NCBI RefSeq assembly: GCF_000196015.1
Contig: NC_007974.2
Span: 1,612,001-1,676,000 of the forward strand
From: Cupriavidus metallidurans CH34
GTDB lineage: Bacteria > Pseudomonadota > Gammaproteobacteria > Burkholderiales > Burkholderiaceae
Length of the DNA stretch: 64,000 bases
Direction of reading: 5' to 3'
Part shown: positions 7,637 to 16,873 of the stretch, one piece after another
How positions within the stretch are numbered: the first letter of the stretch is position 1
Layout of the letters: the number at the start of each line of letters is the position of its first letter
Program-made: the position numbers and the translations under genes
The notes under the pieces: generated by a model
What the model saw: only the letters and a program-made list of their open reading frames with translations
Told to the model about the DNA's origin: nothing
Database searches by the model: none

Positions 7637-9037
7637 CTAGACAATGGCCCGCACGCCTCGACGGCGATCCTCCCGCAGCAACGTGGCGATCCGCTGCAAC
7701 GCATGAGCCAGATCCGTCTGGCTACGCGCGCCGCCGACCGACAGACGCACCGCATCCACGGGATTCGCATCCACGCTGAACGCATCCGAGCAGGCCACCA
7801 GCACGCCCTGCTGCTCGAGCGCGAGCGCGAACAACTGTCGATTCCAGTGGGCCGGCAGCGTCATCCACAAGTGCAGGCCGGTGGGATGTGCGTTGACGTC
7901 CTTCGGCAACAGGTTGCGCGCCAGCGTCTGCCGCGCGCGCACTTCGCGCTGGATGTCGAGCATCAGGTGCCTGGCCTGGCCACTGCGCATCCAGTGCTCG
8001 GCCACCGCGGTCAGCAATAGCGAACACCCCATGCTGGAGGCGCGCAACGCATCCTGCAGCATTGCGGCATCGTGCTGGCGCGGCAACAGGACGAACGACG
8101 TGCGCAGGCTCGGCCAGAGGCATTTCGACAGCGAGGTCAGATAGTACGCACGCTCGCCCCCTTCGTAGGTGACGATCGGCGGCGGCGCGTCGTTGAGCAG
8201 GTAGCGATAGGGATCGTCCTCGATCAGCGTCATGCCGAGCTTGCGCAACATGGCCCCGATGGCCTCGCGCCGGTGCTCGGGCATGGTGCTCGCAGTCGGG
8301 TTCTGGAGCGTCGGATTCAGGTAGATCACCTGCGCGCCGGTTTCGCGATGGCTTCGTTCGATCGCGTCCGGCAACACCCCATCCTGGTCGACTTCGAGCG
8401 CGACGACACGCAAACCGAGCTGCTGCGCGGTAAGCAGAAAGCCGGGATAGGTCAGCGGCTCGGCAAGGACGGCATCCCCACGCTGCGTGCGCGACTGCAA
8501 AAGGCTGAAGATCGCGGCCTGGGTACCCGCGCAGACAATCAGTTCCTGCTGCCCTGCCATCGCGCCAACCGCGGGCCGCAGCCACGCCCTGCCCGCCTGG
8601 ACGATCGAGGCGCCGGACCACGTGTCCTGGTAGGCGGACATCGCCTCGATGCCTTGCCGTGCCAGCACTTCGTCAATGGCCAACTTGAGCGCGTCACCCA
8701 TGCTTCCACTGGCCGGCTGCGGTGGGGTGTTCATCGACAGGTCGATACGCATCTCATCGCCCGCCTCGCCAACGCCCGCGACGAACGAGCCACGCCCGCT
8801 GAACGACGAGATCAGGCCACGATTGCGTGCCTCCGTATAGGCACGCGTCACCGTGGTGAGATCCACCCCGAGCTGCGTCGCCAGCCACCGCTGCGACGGG
8901 ATCTGGTCGCCGACGGCGAGTTCGCCCGTCTGCACCGCCCGCGCAATCAAATCCGCGATCTGCATGTAGCGCGGCCCTGCGCCCGGTGTCAGCGGGCGCA
9001 GCCATTCCACATGGCGTTCGCCTTTCATGTCACTCAT
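7637..9037 (-). CDS. MocR-family PLP-dependent transcriptional regulator (GntR HTH plus aminotransferase domain)
   Basis: 466 residues. The N-terminal winged helix is of GntR type (residues about 20-88, with IPSQRWLATQLGVDLTTVTR). The rest is a fold-type I aminotransferase domain with PTLQNPT (242-248), EDDPY (273-277) and the PLP-binding lysine K305 in SLSKCLWPS. Such regulators sense PLP or an amino compound. The ATG at 9037 has AAGGAAG upstream. The gene is divergent from cioAB, and the 179-bp gap between them holds three ATACAGT half-sites, so it probably regulates itself and possibly the oxidase. No aminotransferase target gene is adjacent, so the effector is unknown. Confidence 0.93.
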   Translation of the reverse strand: MSDMKGERHVEWLRPLTPGAGPRYMQIADLIARAVQTGELAVGDQIPSQRWLATQLGVDLTTVTRAYTEARNRGLISSFSGRGSFVAGVGEAGDEMRIDLSMNTPPQPASGSMGDALKLAIDEVLARQGIEAMSAYQDTWSGASIVQAGRAWLRPAVGAMAGQQELIVCAGTQAAIFSLLQSRTQRGDAVLAEPLTYPGFLLTAQQLGLRVVALEVDQDGVLPDAIERSHRETGAQVIYLNPTLQNPTASTMPEHRREAIGAMLRKLGMTLIEDDPYRYLLNDAPPPIVTYEGGERAYYLTSLSKCLWPSLRTSFVLLPRQHDAAMLQDALRASSMGCSLLLTAVAEHWMRSGQARHLMLDIQREVRARQTLARNLLPKDVNAHPTGLHLWMTLPAHWNRQLFALALEQQGVLVACSDAFSVDANPVDAVRLSVGGARSQTDLAHALQRIATLLREDRRRGVRAIV

Positions 9038-9090
9038 CGTCGACTTCCTTCAATCGTCCATTGCAAACCCGGAACCTGAGGCATAGTATA

Positions 9091-9135
9091 CGCATACAGT
9101 CCATACATAAACGCATACAGTTTATCACTGTATGG
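9091..9135. promoter_or_regulatory. Cluster of CATACAGT half-sites between mocR-type gene and cioA
   Basis: CGCATACAGT occurs at 9091-9100 and again at 9112-9121, a spacing of exactly 21 bp (two helical turns). An inverted copy, ACTGTATGG, is at 9127-9135. Direct repeats with an added inverted copy are typical of MocR-type binding regions. The sites lie in the AT-rich part of the divergent intergenic region, where they could control both directions. Confidence 0.65.
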
Positions 9136-9216
9136 AGTATTTGCCACGGGCTCACGGTGTCGCAAGCCGCCAGACAGGCGAGGCGCGGATTGGGATGAGC
9201 CCAGGAGAATTTGTCC

Positions 9217-10650
9217 ATGTCTGCATTCGAAGCCCTTGATCTGGCGCGGTTTCAGTTTGGCTTCACCGTCTCGTTCCACATCATTTTTCCGGCCATCACG
9301 ATCGGGATGGCGTCCTACCTTGCCGTGCTGGAAGGGTGCTGGCTACGCACCAGGAACACCGTCTATCGCGACCTCTATCATTTCTGGTCCAAGATCTTCG
9401 CGCTGAACTTCGGCATGGGCGTGGTCTCCGGACTGGTGATGGCCTACCAGTTCGGTACCAACTGGAGTTTCTTCTCCGAGTTCGCGGGCAGCATCACCGG
9501 CCCCCTGCTGGCGTACGAGGTGCTGACGGCCTTCTTCCTCGAAGCGGGCTTCCTCGGCGTCATGCTGTTTGGCTGGAAGCGGGTCGGCCCGGGGCTGCAC
9601 TTCTTCGCCACGCTGATGGTGGCACTGGGCACGCTGATCTCGGCCACGTGGATTCTGGCGTCCAATAGCTGGATGCAGACCCCGCAGGGATTCGAGATCG
9701 TCGATGGCCGCGTGGTGCCGACCGACTGGCTCGCCGTGATCTTCAATCCGTCGTTCCCCTATCGCCTGGTGCATATGAGCATCGCGGCCTTCCTCTCCAC
9801 TGCGCTGTTCGTCGCTGCATCGGCCGCATGGCATCTGCTGCGCGGCAACGACAATCCGGCCATCCGCAAGATGCTGTCGATGGCGATGGGAATGCTACTG
9901 ATCGTCGCCCCCATCCAGGCCGTGGTGGGTGACATGCACGGCCTGAACACGCTCGAACATCAGCCCGCGAAGATCGCCGCGCTGGAAGGCCATTGGGAGT
10001 CGCACGGCGACGAGCCGCTGCCGTTGCTGGTATTCGGCTGGCCGGATATGGAGCGCGAGGAAACACGCTTCGCAGTCGGCATTCCTCGCTTGGGCAGCCT
10101 GATCCTGACGCACACGCTGGACGGGCAAATCAAGGGCCTGAAATCCTTCCCGCCTCAAGACCGACCTAATGCCGCGATCCTGTTCTGGAGCTTCCGTGTG
10201 ATGGTTGGCCTGGGCATGCTGATGATCCTGCTCGGCCTCTGGAGCCAATGGCTGCGCTGGCGCGGGCGGCTGTATGAACATCGCGGCTTCCTGCGCATGG
10301 CGCTCTGGATGGGTCCCACAGGATTGGTCGCCCTGCTCGCCGGGTGGTTCACCACGGAGATCGGCCGCCAGCCCTGGGTGGTGTATGGCCTGATGCGGAC
10401 GGCCGATGCCGCGACGCCGCACAGCGGCACGCAGCTGACGATCTCGCTGGCGCTGTTCGTCATTACGTACTTCTTCGTCTTCGGCGTGGGCATTGCCTAC
10501 ATGTTGCGGCTGGTACGCAAGGGGCCGAAGCCGTCCGAGGGCGACGTGTTCGAATCCGATGCCGAACCGCCAACGGACCACAAACCCGCGCGACCGCTAT
10601 CGGCCATCAACGACGACACGCGCCTGAACCCCGCGGAAGCAAGGAGCTGA
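9217..10650 (+). CDS. cioA: Cyanide-insensitive bd-type quinol oxidase subunit I
   Basis: 477 residues with the cytochrome bd subunit I plan. Haem b595-type ligand H21 is in the first membrane helix (FQFGFTVSFH), followed by LNFGMGVVSGLVMAYQFGTN and FFLEAGFLG. GRQPWVVYGLMRT precedes the last helices. The quinol (Q) loop is short, which marks the CioA branch rather than E. coli CydA. It forms a proton-motive quinol:O2 oxidase with CioB in the inner membrane. The ATG at 9217 has CAGGAGA eight bases upstream; the TTG at 9211 is less likely. It is followed after 4 bp by cioB. The short C-terminal tail after the last helix is charged. Confidence 0.95.
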   Translation: MSAFEALDLARFQFGFTVSFHIIFPAITIGMASYLAVLEGCWLRTRNTVYRDLYHFWSKIFALNFGMGVVSGLVMAYQFGTNWSFFSEFAGSITGPLLAYEVLTAFFLEAGFLGVMLFGWKRVGPGLHFFATLMVALGTLISATWILASNSWMQTPQGFEIVDGRVVPTDWLAVIFNPSFPYRLVHMSIAAFLSTALFVAASAAWHLLRGNDNPAIRKMLSMAMGMLLIVAPIQAVVGDMHGLNTLEHQPAKIAALEGHWESHGDEPLPLLVFGWPDMEREETRFAVGIPRLGSLILTHTLDGQIKGLKSFPPQDRPNAAILFWSFRVMVGLGMLMILLGLWSQWLRWRGRLYEHRGFLRMALWMGPTGLVALLAGWFTTEIGRQPWVVYGLMRTADAATPHSGTQLTISLALFVITYFFVFGVGIAYMLRLVRKGPKPSEGDVFESDAEPPTDHKPARPLSAINDDTRLNPAEARS

Positions 10651-10654
10651 CATC

Positions 10655-11662
10655 ATGGGTATCGATCTCTCTCTGCTCTGGATTCTGATCATCTTCTTCG
10701 GCGTGATGATGTACGTCGTGATGGACGGCTTCGATCTCGGCATCGGCATCCTGTTTCCGTTCGTGCCCGCCCGGCATGACCGCGATGTGATGATGAACAC
10801 GGTGGCGCCCGTCTGGGACGGCAACGAGACCTGGCTGGTGCTGGGCGGCGCGGGCCTGCTGGCGGCGTTCCCGCTGGCCTACTCCGTGGTCCTGTCCGCG
10901 CTCTACCTGCCGATCGTTCTGATGCTGCTGGGGCTGATCTTTCGTGGCGTGGCGTTCGAATTCCGCTTCAAGGCCAACGACCGCGAACGCCCGGTATGGG
11001 ATCTGTCGTTCATGGGCGGATCACTGGTGGCCGCGTTCTTCCAGGGGGTGGCGCTGGGGGCCTACGTCGATGGCCTGCCCGTCAAGGACGGCGCCTTCGT
11101 GGGCAGCCCCATGGGATGGCTCGCCCCGTTCCCGCTGTTCTGCGGCGTCGGCGTGGTCGTCGCCTACACGCTGCTGGGGGGCACGTGGCTGATCCTGAAG
11201 ACCGAGGGCCCGCTGCACGACCGGATGAAAGCCCTGACGTCCCGGCTGGTGTGGGCGCTGCTCGCGATCATCGCGGTCATCAGCATCTGGACGCCGATTG
11301 CCCAGCCACGCATCGCCGAACGCTGGTTCAGCCTGCCCAACCTCTTCTGGTTCGCGCCGGTCCCCCTGCTTGTGCTGCTGTGCGCCGTGCTCCTGCTGCG
11401 TGCCTTGCGCCGGGACACCCATGCGCAACCGTTCCTCTTCACGCTCGGGCTGGTTTTCCTGGGATACAGCGGCCTGGCCATCAGTGTGTGGCCCAACATC
11501 GTGCCGCCATCGGTCTCGATCTGGGCCGCCGCCGCGCCGCCGCAAAGCCAGGGCTTCGCGCTGGTCGGCGCGCTGTTCGTGATTCCGTTCATCCTGATGT
11601 ACACGGTGTGGTCCTACTACGTGTTCCGCGGCAAGGTCCGCGTCGGCGATGGCTACCACTAG
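10655..11662 (+). CDS. cioB: Cyanide-insensitive bd-type quinol oxidase subunit II
   Basis: 335 residues with multiple membrane helices and the N-terminal subunit II signature YVVMDGFDLGIGILFPFV, then VWDGNETWLVLGGAGLLAAFPLAY. It is the structural partner of CioA. The start is 4 bp after the cioA stop, so translation is probably coupled. A 43-residue membrane protein follows at once. The length is normal for CydB/CioB. The operon may be regulated through the ATACAGT half-sites upstream; no FNR-type palindrome was found before cioA. Confidence 0.95.
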   Translation: MGIDLSLLWILIIFFGVMMYVVMDGFDLGIGILFPFVPARHDRDVMMNTVAPVWDGNETWLVLGGAGLLAAFPLAYSVVLSALYLPIVLMLLGLIFRGVAFEFRFKANDRERPVWDLSFMGGSLVAAFFQGVALGAYVDGLPVKDGAFVGSPMGWLAPFPLFCGVGVVVAYTLLGGTWLILKTEGPLHDRMKALTSRLVWALLAIIAVISIWTPIAQPRIAERWFSLPNLFWFAPVPLLVLLCAVLLLRALRRDTHAQPFLFTLGLVFLGYSGLAISVWPNIVPPSVSIWAAAAPPQSQGFALVGALFVIPFILMYTVWSYYVFRGKVRVGDGYH

Positions 11663-11672
11663 GAGACCCGAC

Positions 11673-11804
11673 ATGTCGCACTTACCTGACTGGGCGCGCC
11701 GGACTGGCTGGCTTCTGGTCATCTGGACCTGCAGCGTGGCCGGGCTGGGCGTGGCAGCCCTGGTGCTCCGCCTGCTCATGCAGATGGCTGGCATGCATCG
11801 GTAA
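11673..11804 (+). CDS. Small single-pass membrane protein, DUF2474/CydX-like, cytochrome bd accessory
   Basis: A 43-codon gene that is easily missed. Its ATG at 11673 follows AGGAGACC, which overlaps the cioB stop codon. It encodes one transmembrane helix (WLLVIWTCSVAGLGVAALVL, about residues 13-32) after a short charged N-terminus (MSHLPDWARR) and ends MAGMHR. DUF2474 proteins sit in this position after cioAB in many proteobacteria, by analogy with CydX, the small stabilising subunit of E. coli cytochrome bd. The function here rests on position and topology. Confidence 0.8.
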   Translation: MSHLPDWARRTGWLLVIWTCSVAGLGVAALVLRLLMQMAGMHR

Positions 11805-11941
11805 CCGGCTTCTATAGTTGTTCCGGCATTCCGGATCCGAATTCGCGGACCGGATGCGGGCGCGGTTCGCCCCCGCCGAAGGGCCGCGCGCGTCGAAGAC
11901 CTCGGTGGCCAGCAAAACCGTAGACAGACAGGAGTCCCATC

Positions 11942-12640
11942 ATGAGCAACAAGCCCACCATCATTCTGGTACATGGGTTCTGGGGAGGCGCCGCCCACTG
12001 GGGCAAAGTCATCGTCGAGCTTGCACGCAAGGGGCATACGTCCCTTCACGCCGTCGAGATGCCGCTGACCTCACTGGCCGACGATGCCGAACGTACCCGA
12101 AAGATGATTGCGCAGCAGCCGGGCCCCGTGCTGCTGGTGGGCCACTCGTACGGTGGCGCTGTGATCACGCAGGCGGGCAACCAGCCGAATGTGGTGGGGC
12201 TCGTCTATATCGCGGCATTCGCCCCGGATGCCGGAGAAAGTCCCGGCGGCATCACGCAGCAATGCCTGCCGGCTGCAGCGCCCAACCTTGCGCCCGACAG
12301 CGACGGGTATCTGTGGCTGAAGGCCGACAAGTTTCATGAGAGCTTCTGCCAGGATCTGTCCGCCGACGAGGCACTGATCATGGCCGTCACCCAGAAGGCG
12401 CCCGTTTCCAGCACCTTCGGCGACACCATCGCCGTGCCGGCATGGAAGACCAAGCCATCGTGGTACCAGATCTCCAGCGAGGACAGAATGATTGCGCCGG
12501 CCAACCAGACCATGATGTCCGCCCGGCTCAACGCCAGGAAGGTCATCACGCTGGACGCCAGCCATGCATCGCTGGCCTCCCGGCCTGCGGAGATCGCAGC
12601 GTTCATCGACGAGGCCGCCGCCACGGCGAGCCAGGGCTGA
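11942..12640 (+). CDS. Alpha/beta-fold hydrolase (esterase-like)
   Basis: 232 residues. The oxyanion segment HGFWGG is at 11-16, the nucleophile elbow GHSYGG puts the serine at S69, and the catalytic His lies in LDASHASL (about H208). An acid is available in SSEDRMIAP. It lacks a signal peptide, so it is cytoplasmic. It resembles the small salicylate-esterase-like or putative carboxylesterase group common in Burkholderiaceae. The ATG at 11942 is preceded by CAGGAG. It stands 137 bp after the cio operon and is probably separate. A GC-rich hairpin follows at 12683-12710. Confidence 0.88.
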   Translation: MSNKPTIILVHGFWGGAAHWGKVIVELARKGHTSLHAVEMPLTSLADDAERTRKMIAQQPGPVLLVGHSYGGAVITQAGNQPNVVGLVYIAAFAPDAGESPGGITQQCLPAAAPNLAPDSDGYLWLKADKFHESFCQDLSADEALIMAVTQKAPVSSTFGDTIAVPAWKTKPSWYQISSEDRMIAPANQTMMSARLNARKVITLDASHASLASRPAEIAAFIDEAAATASQG

Positions 12641-12682
12641 TGCCTCGTCGTGCCAAGGGGACGCAGCGCTCACGCGACGGAT

Positions 12683-12710
12683 CCCGCCTTGCCCCAGGGC
12701 GCAAGGCGGG
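12683..12710 (+). terminator. GC-rich hairpin downstream of hydrolase gene
   Basis: A 10-bp perfect stem (CCCGCCTTGC pairing with GCAAGGCGGG) encloses an 8-nt loop. There is no U-tract, so it is a weak candidate. The rest of 12641-12877 holds no gene that I can support. Confidence 0.4.
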
Positions 12711-12877
12711 CCGCGCTGCCACCAACGCTGGCCCCGCAACTAGCCAAACTGGCCGATCACCCGCCAGCCGCCAACGCTAACTGGCGATATGAGGTCAAGT
12801 TCGAATCGGCATCAGCGTGTGCTTGGGAAGACCGAGGGGCGGAGCCCTGTCATGACAAGACTTAACCCCGCCAGGGC

Positions 12878-13969
12878 CTACTGGTAGTCAAACGTGAAGG
12901 TCATTGCAGAAGTCACGGCACCTGCCGCTACGGTCCCGACCCGAATGTAGCGCGCCATAAAGGGAAAGCTGTTCTGAACATTGGCGCTGATCGTGCCCAT
13001 ATCGACGCGCGACTGCAAGCGTACAGGCGCCTGGTATTGGTCGACGATCTGTACGCCCACGCCCCCTGCACCGCCGGTCTGCACACTCAATATGCCGTTG
13101 TTCGCATCAATCACACTCAATCCGGCAGCGGCATCGAGCGAAATACCGACCCGGGCGCTAGCGTCGCATCTGAGCCCGATGGCGAATGCCGTGGCCCCCG
13201 CGGTTCCGGCAGAGAGTGCCCCCTGATTGATCGTCGGGAGCCGCACCACCGCCGGAGCAGTGGGTGTACAGGCGATGCTTTTCAGCGTAATGGCACCAGC
13301 CGGATAAATCTGGCTGGCAGTGACGCTGTCGATGTTGAGCAAACCGTTGGTGTTATAGACACCAAACACCCAGGCCGCGTTGTTCATGACCGATCCGTCG
13401 ACAATCGGGCCCGCGATCCTGACTAACTCCAACGTGCCGGAGAAGTTGTAGCTGCCTCCCGCTCCAATCTGCGCAATGGACGAGAAGCAAGCCTGTCCGG
13501 AGCCATTGACGATGGGGGTCCCAGAGCTGTTGCGCAGCCGCATCCCGACGCCACTAATGCCAGTCGTATAAACACCTGGCATGACTTCCGTCGAGCCACC
13601 ATCTCGGGTGCACGCAACGATGGAACTGCCTACCTGGATCGTCAGGGGCCCACCCCAGCCAATAGTACAGGTTCCCGACATTGAAAATGCGCGTACCGTA
13701 CCTGGAATGGTATCTCCCGGCAGCAAGCTGGACGGTACGGCGACAGTGCCCGGATAGCTGATCGCATTCGGTAAGCCGCTTGTGTTCGTACAGGCGTAGG
13801 CGTGTGCCGTGGATTGCATCCCCATTGCGAACGCCAGAACGGCAAGTATCCTTACAAAAAGGCCGTAAATGGTGCCGGTTCTGTTGTGCCGATACGTTGG
13901 CGCCCGAAGGGAACTGCTCCTGCCAATCGGCAGATTTCTGAAGACGCTCTTTACAATTTCAGTACTCAT
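12878..13969 (-). CDS. Fimbrial tip adhesin of a chaperone-usher pilus
   Basis: 363 residues. A hydrophobic stretch ending QSTAHA (residues 42-57) is the signal peptide, with an unusually long n-region if the ATG at 13969 is right. The mature protein (YACTNTSG...) has a lectin-like N-terminal half and a C-terminal pilin domain that ends in SAMTFTFDYQ, the donor-strand-style terminal motif with a penultimate-type aromatic residue. The two-domain size is typical of FimH-like tip adhesins. It is the last gene of the leftward order pilin-chaperone-usher-adhesin. Directly upstream is a remnant of a second, paralogous adhesin. The receptor is unknown. Confidence 0.85.
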   Translation of the reverse strand: MSTEIVKSVFRNLPIGRSSSLRAPTYRHNRTGTIYGLFVRILAVLAFAMGMQSTAHAYACTNTSGLPNAISYPGTVAVPSSLLPGDTIPGTVRAFSMSGTCTIGWGGPLTIQVGSSIVACTRDGGSTEVMPGVYTTGISGVGMRLRNSSGTPIVNGSGQACFSSIAQIGAGGSYNFSGTLELVRIAGPIVDGSVMNNAAWVFGVYNTNGLLNIDSVTASQIYPAGAITLKSIACTPTAPAVVRLPTINQGALSAGTAGATAFAIGLRCDASARVGISLDAAAGLSVIDANNGILSVQTGGAGGVGVQIVDQYQAPVRLQSRVDMGTISANVQNSFPFMARYIRVGTVAAGAVTSAMTFTFDYQ

Positions 13970-14110
13970 TTTGAATCCCAGTATTCACCGCAGCATTCGT
14001 CATCGCTTGTCCGCCAGAATTTCCCAGGCGAATGCCAATGCCGGCCACGCTTGTAGAACCGACGCCCGGCATGACCTCGGCGCCACTGCTGTGACGCATC
14101 ACGACTATCC
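13959..14110 (-). pseudogene. Remnant of a second fimbrial adhesin
   Basis: A short frame between usher and adhesin encodes SGAEVMPGV...SVAGIGIRLGNSGG. It matches, residue for residue with few changes, the segment STEVMPGV...GISGVGMRLRNSSG inside the intact adhesin, including the preceding IV dipeptide and spacing. It then ends at a stop at 13959, overlapping the start of the intact gene. Upstream the frame loses similarity. This looks like the leftover of a tandem adhesin duplication, not an active gene. Confidence 0.7.
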
Positions 14111-14155
14111 GGCGTCGTTCCTCACCCCATTCACCATGCCCCTGGCCCGCGACGA

Positions 14156-16759
14156 TCACGGGTTCGGCCGGCACTCCGCACCCGCCTGTACCAACCCGGC
14201 AGGAGCCGCGTCGACGCCGGGCAATGCATAGGACAGCGAGCACGAATCCTTCGGGCCCGCGCCCCACTTGGCCAGCAACGTTCCGCTGTCGTCCTTCACG
14301 CCACGTAGGATCGCCAATCCACCCTGGGCCACCGTGCCGAAGGACCGGCCATTGTCGTCCAGCACTTCCGCACCGAACGGCAACGGGCTGCCGTCTGGTA
14401 GCTTGATGCGCAGCGCCACGGCACGACCCGGGTTATCGGTTTCGAACAGCACCTTCACCACGGCGCCGGCTGTCGGGGCAACGTTCTGCATGGTCGACTT
14501 CAGTTCGACGTTCAGCGGTAATCCCTTCGGATCGAGGTTGATCTCGTTGCGAGAGAACGGGGTCAGATTCGAGACCACCGCGTGCCCCCATCGATCGATA
14601 CGCAGGCCCGTATCGTTGAGCACCTGCGCGCCCACCGCATCCTTGGCCTCGATGACCGCGACGGTATCGCCGAAGCGCGGGGCGAACGTGACACCGCCCT
14701 GGTAAGCCACCACACCGCCTGAGATGCCCACGCCCGCCTGCGTGTAGTTCGTGCCCTTACTCACGTTGCCCGATAGCGTCGCCATCCTCGATATGTAGGA
14801 GGCATTGAGGCTGGCGCTGTTGTTGGTAGGCGCGTCGCCACCGCTGGCATGATTGGCGGAGACCGAGTACGACAGCGCATGATCGGCGCCGAGCGTCCCG
14901 GAAAGGGTCTCCTGCAAGGTAGTTGCCCCCTGCGAGTCCTTCTGGAGGCTGGTCGTCGAGTACGGCGCGAACGGTGACTTGCCGAGCGGCAGCGTCAGCG
15001 TCAGCATCACGCGGTTGTCCCACTTGCCGGTATTGAGGCTGAGCTGCCTGGCCGCCGAAATCCCGTAGCTGACACCCCTGTAGATATTGCTGTAACCGGC
15101 CTGGAACTGCGTGTCCCGGCCATCCCGGTTCCAGTAGTCCTGGGTCGATCCCGACAGATAGAAGCTGCCGTATCCCGCCGAAAGCATCTGATTGAGCATC
15201 ACCTGCAACCGGCCACGCACCGTGCCCACCGCGGAAAAGCCGAGTCCGCGCGAATCGAGATCGCGCAGTATCACCGCGTCGGAAAAGCCCAGATAGCCGC
15301 GCGTCGAGTAACGATAGGCCGCCAGCGTCAGGTTGGTATTGGTCGGGGCAACCAGCTTGCTGTACGACAGCCGGATGCTTTGCCCGCTACGATCCGGCTC
15401 CGAAGTCAGGTGTGTCGACGCTTGCGTGACATCGAGGCCGATCGCGCCAAAGTCCGTGCTCATGGCCAGACCCGCCAGCGCGGACCAGTAGCCCTCGGAC
15501 ACCAGCGCGCCACCGTAGGCGGTGAACATGTTCGACAGGCCGTGTTGGATCGTGGCCTGGAACACGCCGGGCTTGCTTGAGATGCTGGTATTGCGGAACT
15601 GACCGGCCGTCACGCCATAGCGCGTTACGCCCGGGCGCAGCGCATTGGCCATCGGCGCGAACGGCACGCGGGAGACATGCTGCGACCCATCGGCTTCGGT
15701 CACCACCACGTCGATGTCGCCGCCGTAGCCGGTTGGATACAGATCGTTGATCTCGAACGCGCCCGGGGCGACCGTGGTTTCGTAAATGATGTTGCCGTTC
15801 TGGCGAATCTGTACCCGCGCGTTGCTGTTGGCGATGCCATGGATCGTCGGCGCGTATCCGCGTTGCGAGTCCGGATACATGCGGTCATCGGTCGCCAGCT
15901 GGACACCGCGAAAGCCGAAACTGTCGAACATCCGGCCATCGGTGAAGGCATCGCCCAGCGTGAGCTGGCTCTTGATCTCATTAATCGACCGTTGCAGGTT
16001 GGTCTGCACCGCCTGGTAGTGCGTGGCGCCCGGCTGCCCTCCGCCACTGCTATACGACAGATTGCCGTTGTGGTGGAACCTCCATGGTCCCAGGTTCAAA
16101 CCTGCGTCGAGCCCCACGAAGCCCTGCGTGTACGAGACCCCGGCGCTATCCGAATGGTAGGCATTGGCGTTGTACTGCAACCGCGCGGCGGGAATACCGT
16201 TATCCCAGTATTTCGGGTCGACATAACCGCGCGCAGAACGCCTCATATAGAGCTGCGGGATGCTCACGTCAAGACGTTGCTCTCCAGTATCGAACGTCGC
16301 GGTGGCCGCGGGGATCAGCGCGGGAATCTGTTCGCAGCCAGACCCATCCTGGAGCCGCGCGATTGCCTCTGGCGGCAGCTTGGCGAGATCGACGCCCATA
16401 CGTTCGAGCATGTCGTGATCGAAGCAAGGCTGCACGTTGTGCGCGTCATCCCCAATCGCGCGAAGGTTGACTTCGGCGCGGCCCAGCCAGGCATCATTGA
16501 CATACAGGTCGGCACGGTAGCTGCCTGGGGTCGCGAAGTTGCCCTGATTGAATCGGGAGATATCCAGCCGCATCCCGTCCGGGCTATGAAGAAAGGTATC
16601 GTTAAATTCCACGGCGGCTATCGTCACGCCCACCGGCGCGTCCGTGGAAGTGGCCATGGCGGGCGTGACTACCGCCCCCGCGAACATCGAGAGCACGACT
16701 GCGCTCACCTGACACAGGCGACTTGGGATCGAATGAGGGATTCTTGATACCGGCTTCAT
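14156..16759 (-). CDS. Outer-membrane fimbrial usher (FimD/PapC family)
   Basis: About 867 residues, the normal usher size. After a signal peptide (cleavage after TPAMA) comes the periplasmic N-domain starting VEFNDTFLHSPDGMRLDISRF. The 24-strand barrel with an internal plug follows, then C-terminal periplasmic domains (FGAEVLDDNGRSFGTVAQGG). The ATG at 16759 is chosen; a GTG two codons upstream is possible. It forms the assembly pore that exports pilin-chaperone complexes. The gene lies between the chaperone (ends 16874) and the adhesin, all transcribed leftward. The C-terminal Cys residues of the last domain (DSCSLSYALP and AGAECRPNP) fit a disulfide. Confidence 0.94.
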   Translation of the reverse strand: MKPVSRIPHSIPSRLCQVSAVVLSMFAGAVVTPAMATSTDAPVGVTIAAVEFNDTFLHSPDGMRLDISRFNQGNFATPGSYRADLYVNDAWLGRAEVNLRAIGDDAHNVQPCFDHDMLERMGVDLAKLPPEAIARLQDGSGCEQIPALIPAATATFDTGEQRLDVSIPQLYMRRSARGYVDPKYWDNGIPAARLQYNANAYHSDSAGVSYTQGFVGLDAGLNLGPWRFHHNGNLSYSSGGGQPGATHYQAVQTNLQRSINEIKSQLTLGDAFTDGRMFDSFGFRGVQLATDDRMYPDSQRGYAPTIHGIANSNARVQIRQNGNIIYETTVAPGAFEINDLYPTGYGGDIDVVVTEADGSQHVSRVPFAPMANALRPGVTRYGVTAGQFRNTSISSKPGVFQATIQHGLSNMFTAYGGALVSEGYWSALAGLAMSTDFGAIGLDVTQASTHLTSEPDRSGQSIRLSYSKLVAPTNTNLTLAAYRYSTRGYLGFSDAVILRDLDSRGLGFSAVGTVRGRLQVMLNQMLSAGYGSFYLSGSTQDYWNRDGRDTQFQAGYSNIYRGVSYGISAARQLSLNTGKWDNRVMLTLTLPLGKSPFAPYSTTSLQKDSQGATTLQETLSGTLGADHALSYSVSANHASGGDAPTNNSASLNASYISRMATLSGNVSKGTNYTQAGVGISGGVVAYQGGVTFAPRFGDTVAVIEAKDAVGAQVLNDTGLRIDRWGHAVVSNLTPFSRNEINLDPKGLPLNVELKSTMQNVAPTAGAVVKVLFETDNPGRAVALRIKLPDGSPLPFGAEVLDDNGRSFGTVAQGGLAILRGVKDDSGTLLAKWGAGPKDSCSLSYALPGVDAAPAGLVQAGAECRPNP

Positions 16760-16873
16760 GGCCACTCGGAGAATTTGGACAAACGGCCGCCCCTGCGGAG
16801 CACGCGGCCCGCATCGGTGGACTGTCTTGAAAGGAAACCTCGGACGCCGGCTGTCAGCGCCAGCGCTGATGGA

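Noticed and set aside
9121..9216. FNR or ArcA-type site before cioA
   Set aside because: No TTGAT-N4-ATCAA-like palindrome is present; only the ATACAGT half-sites stand out.
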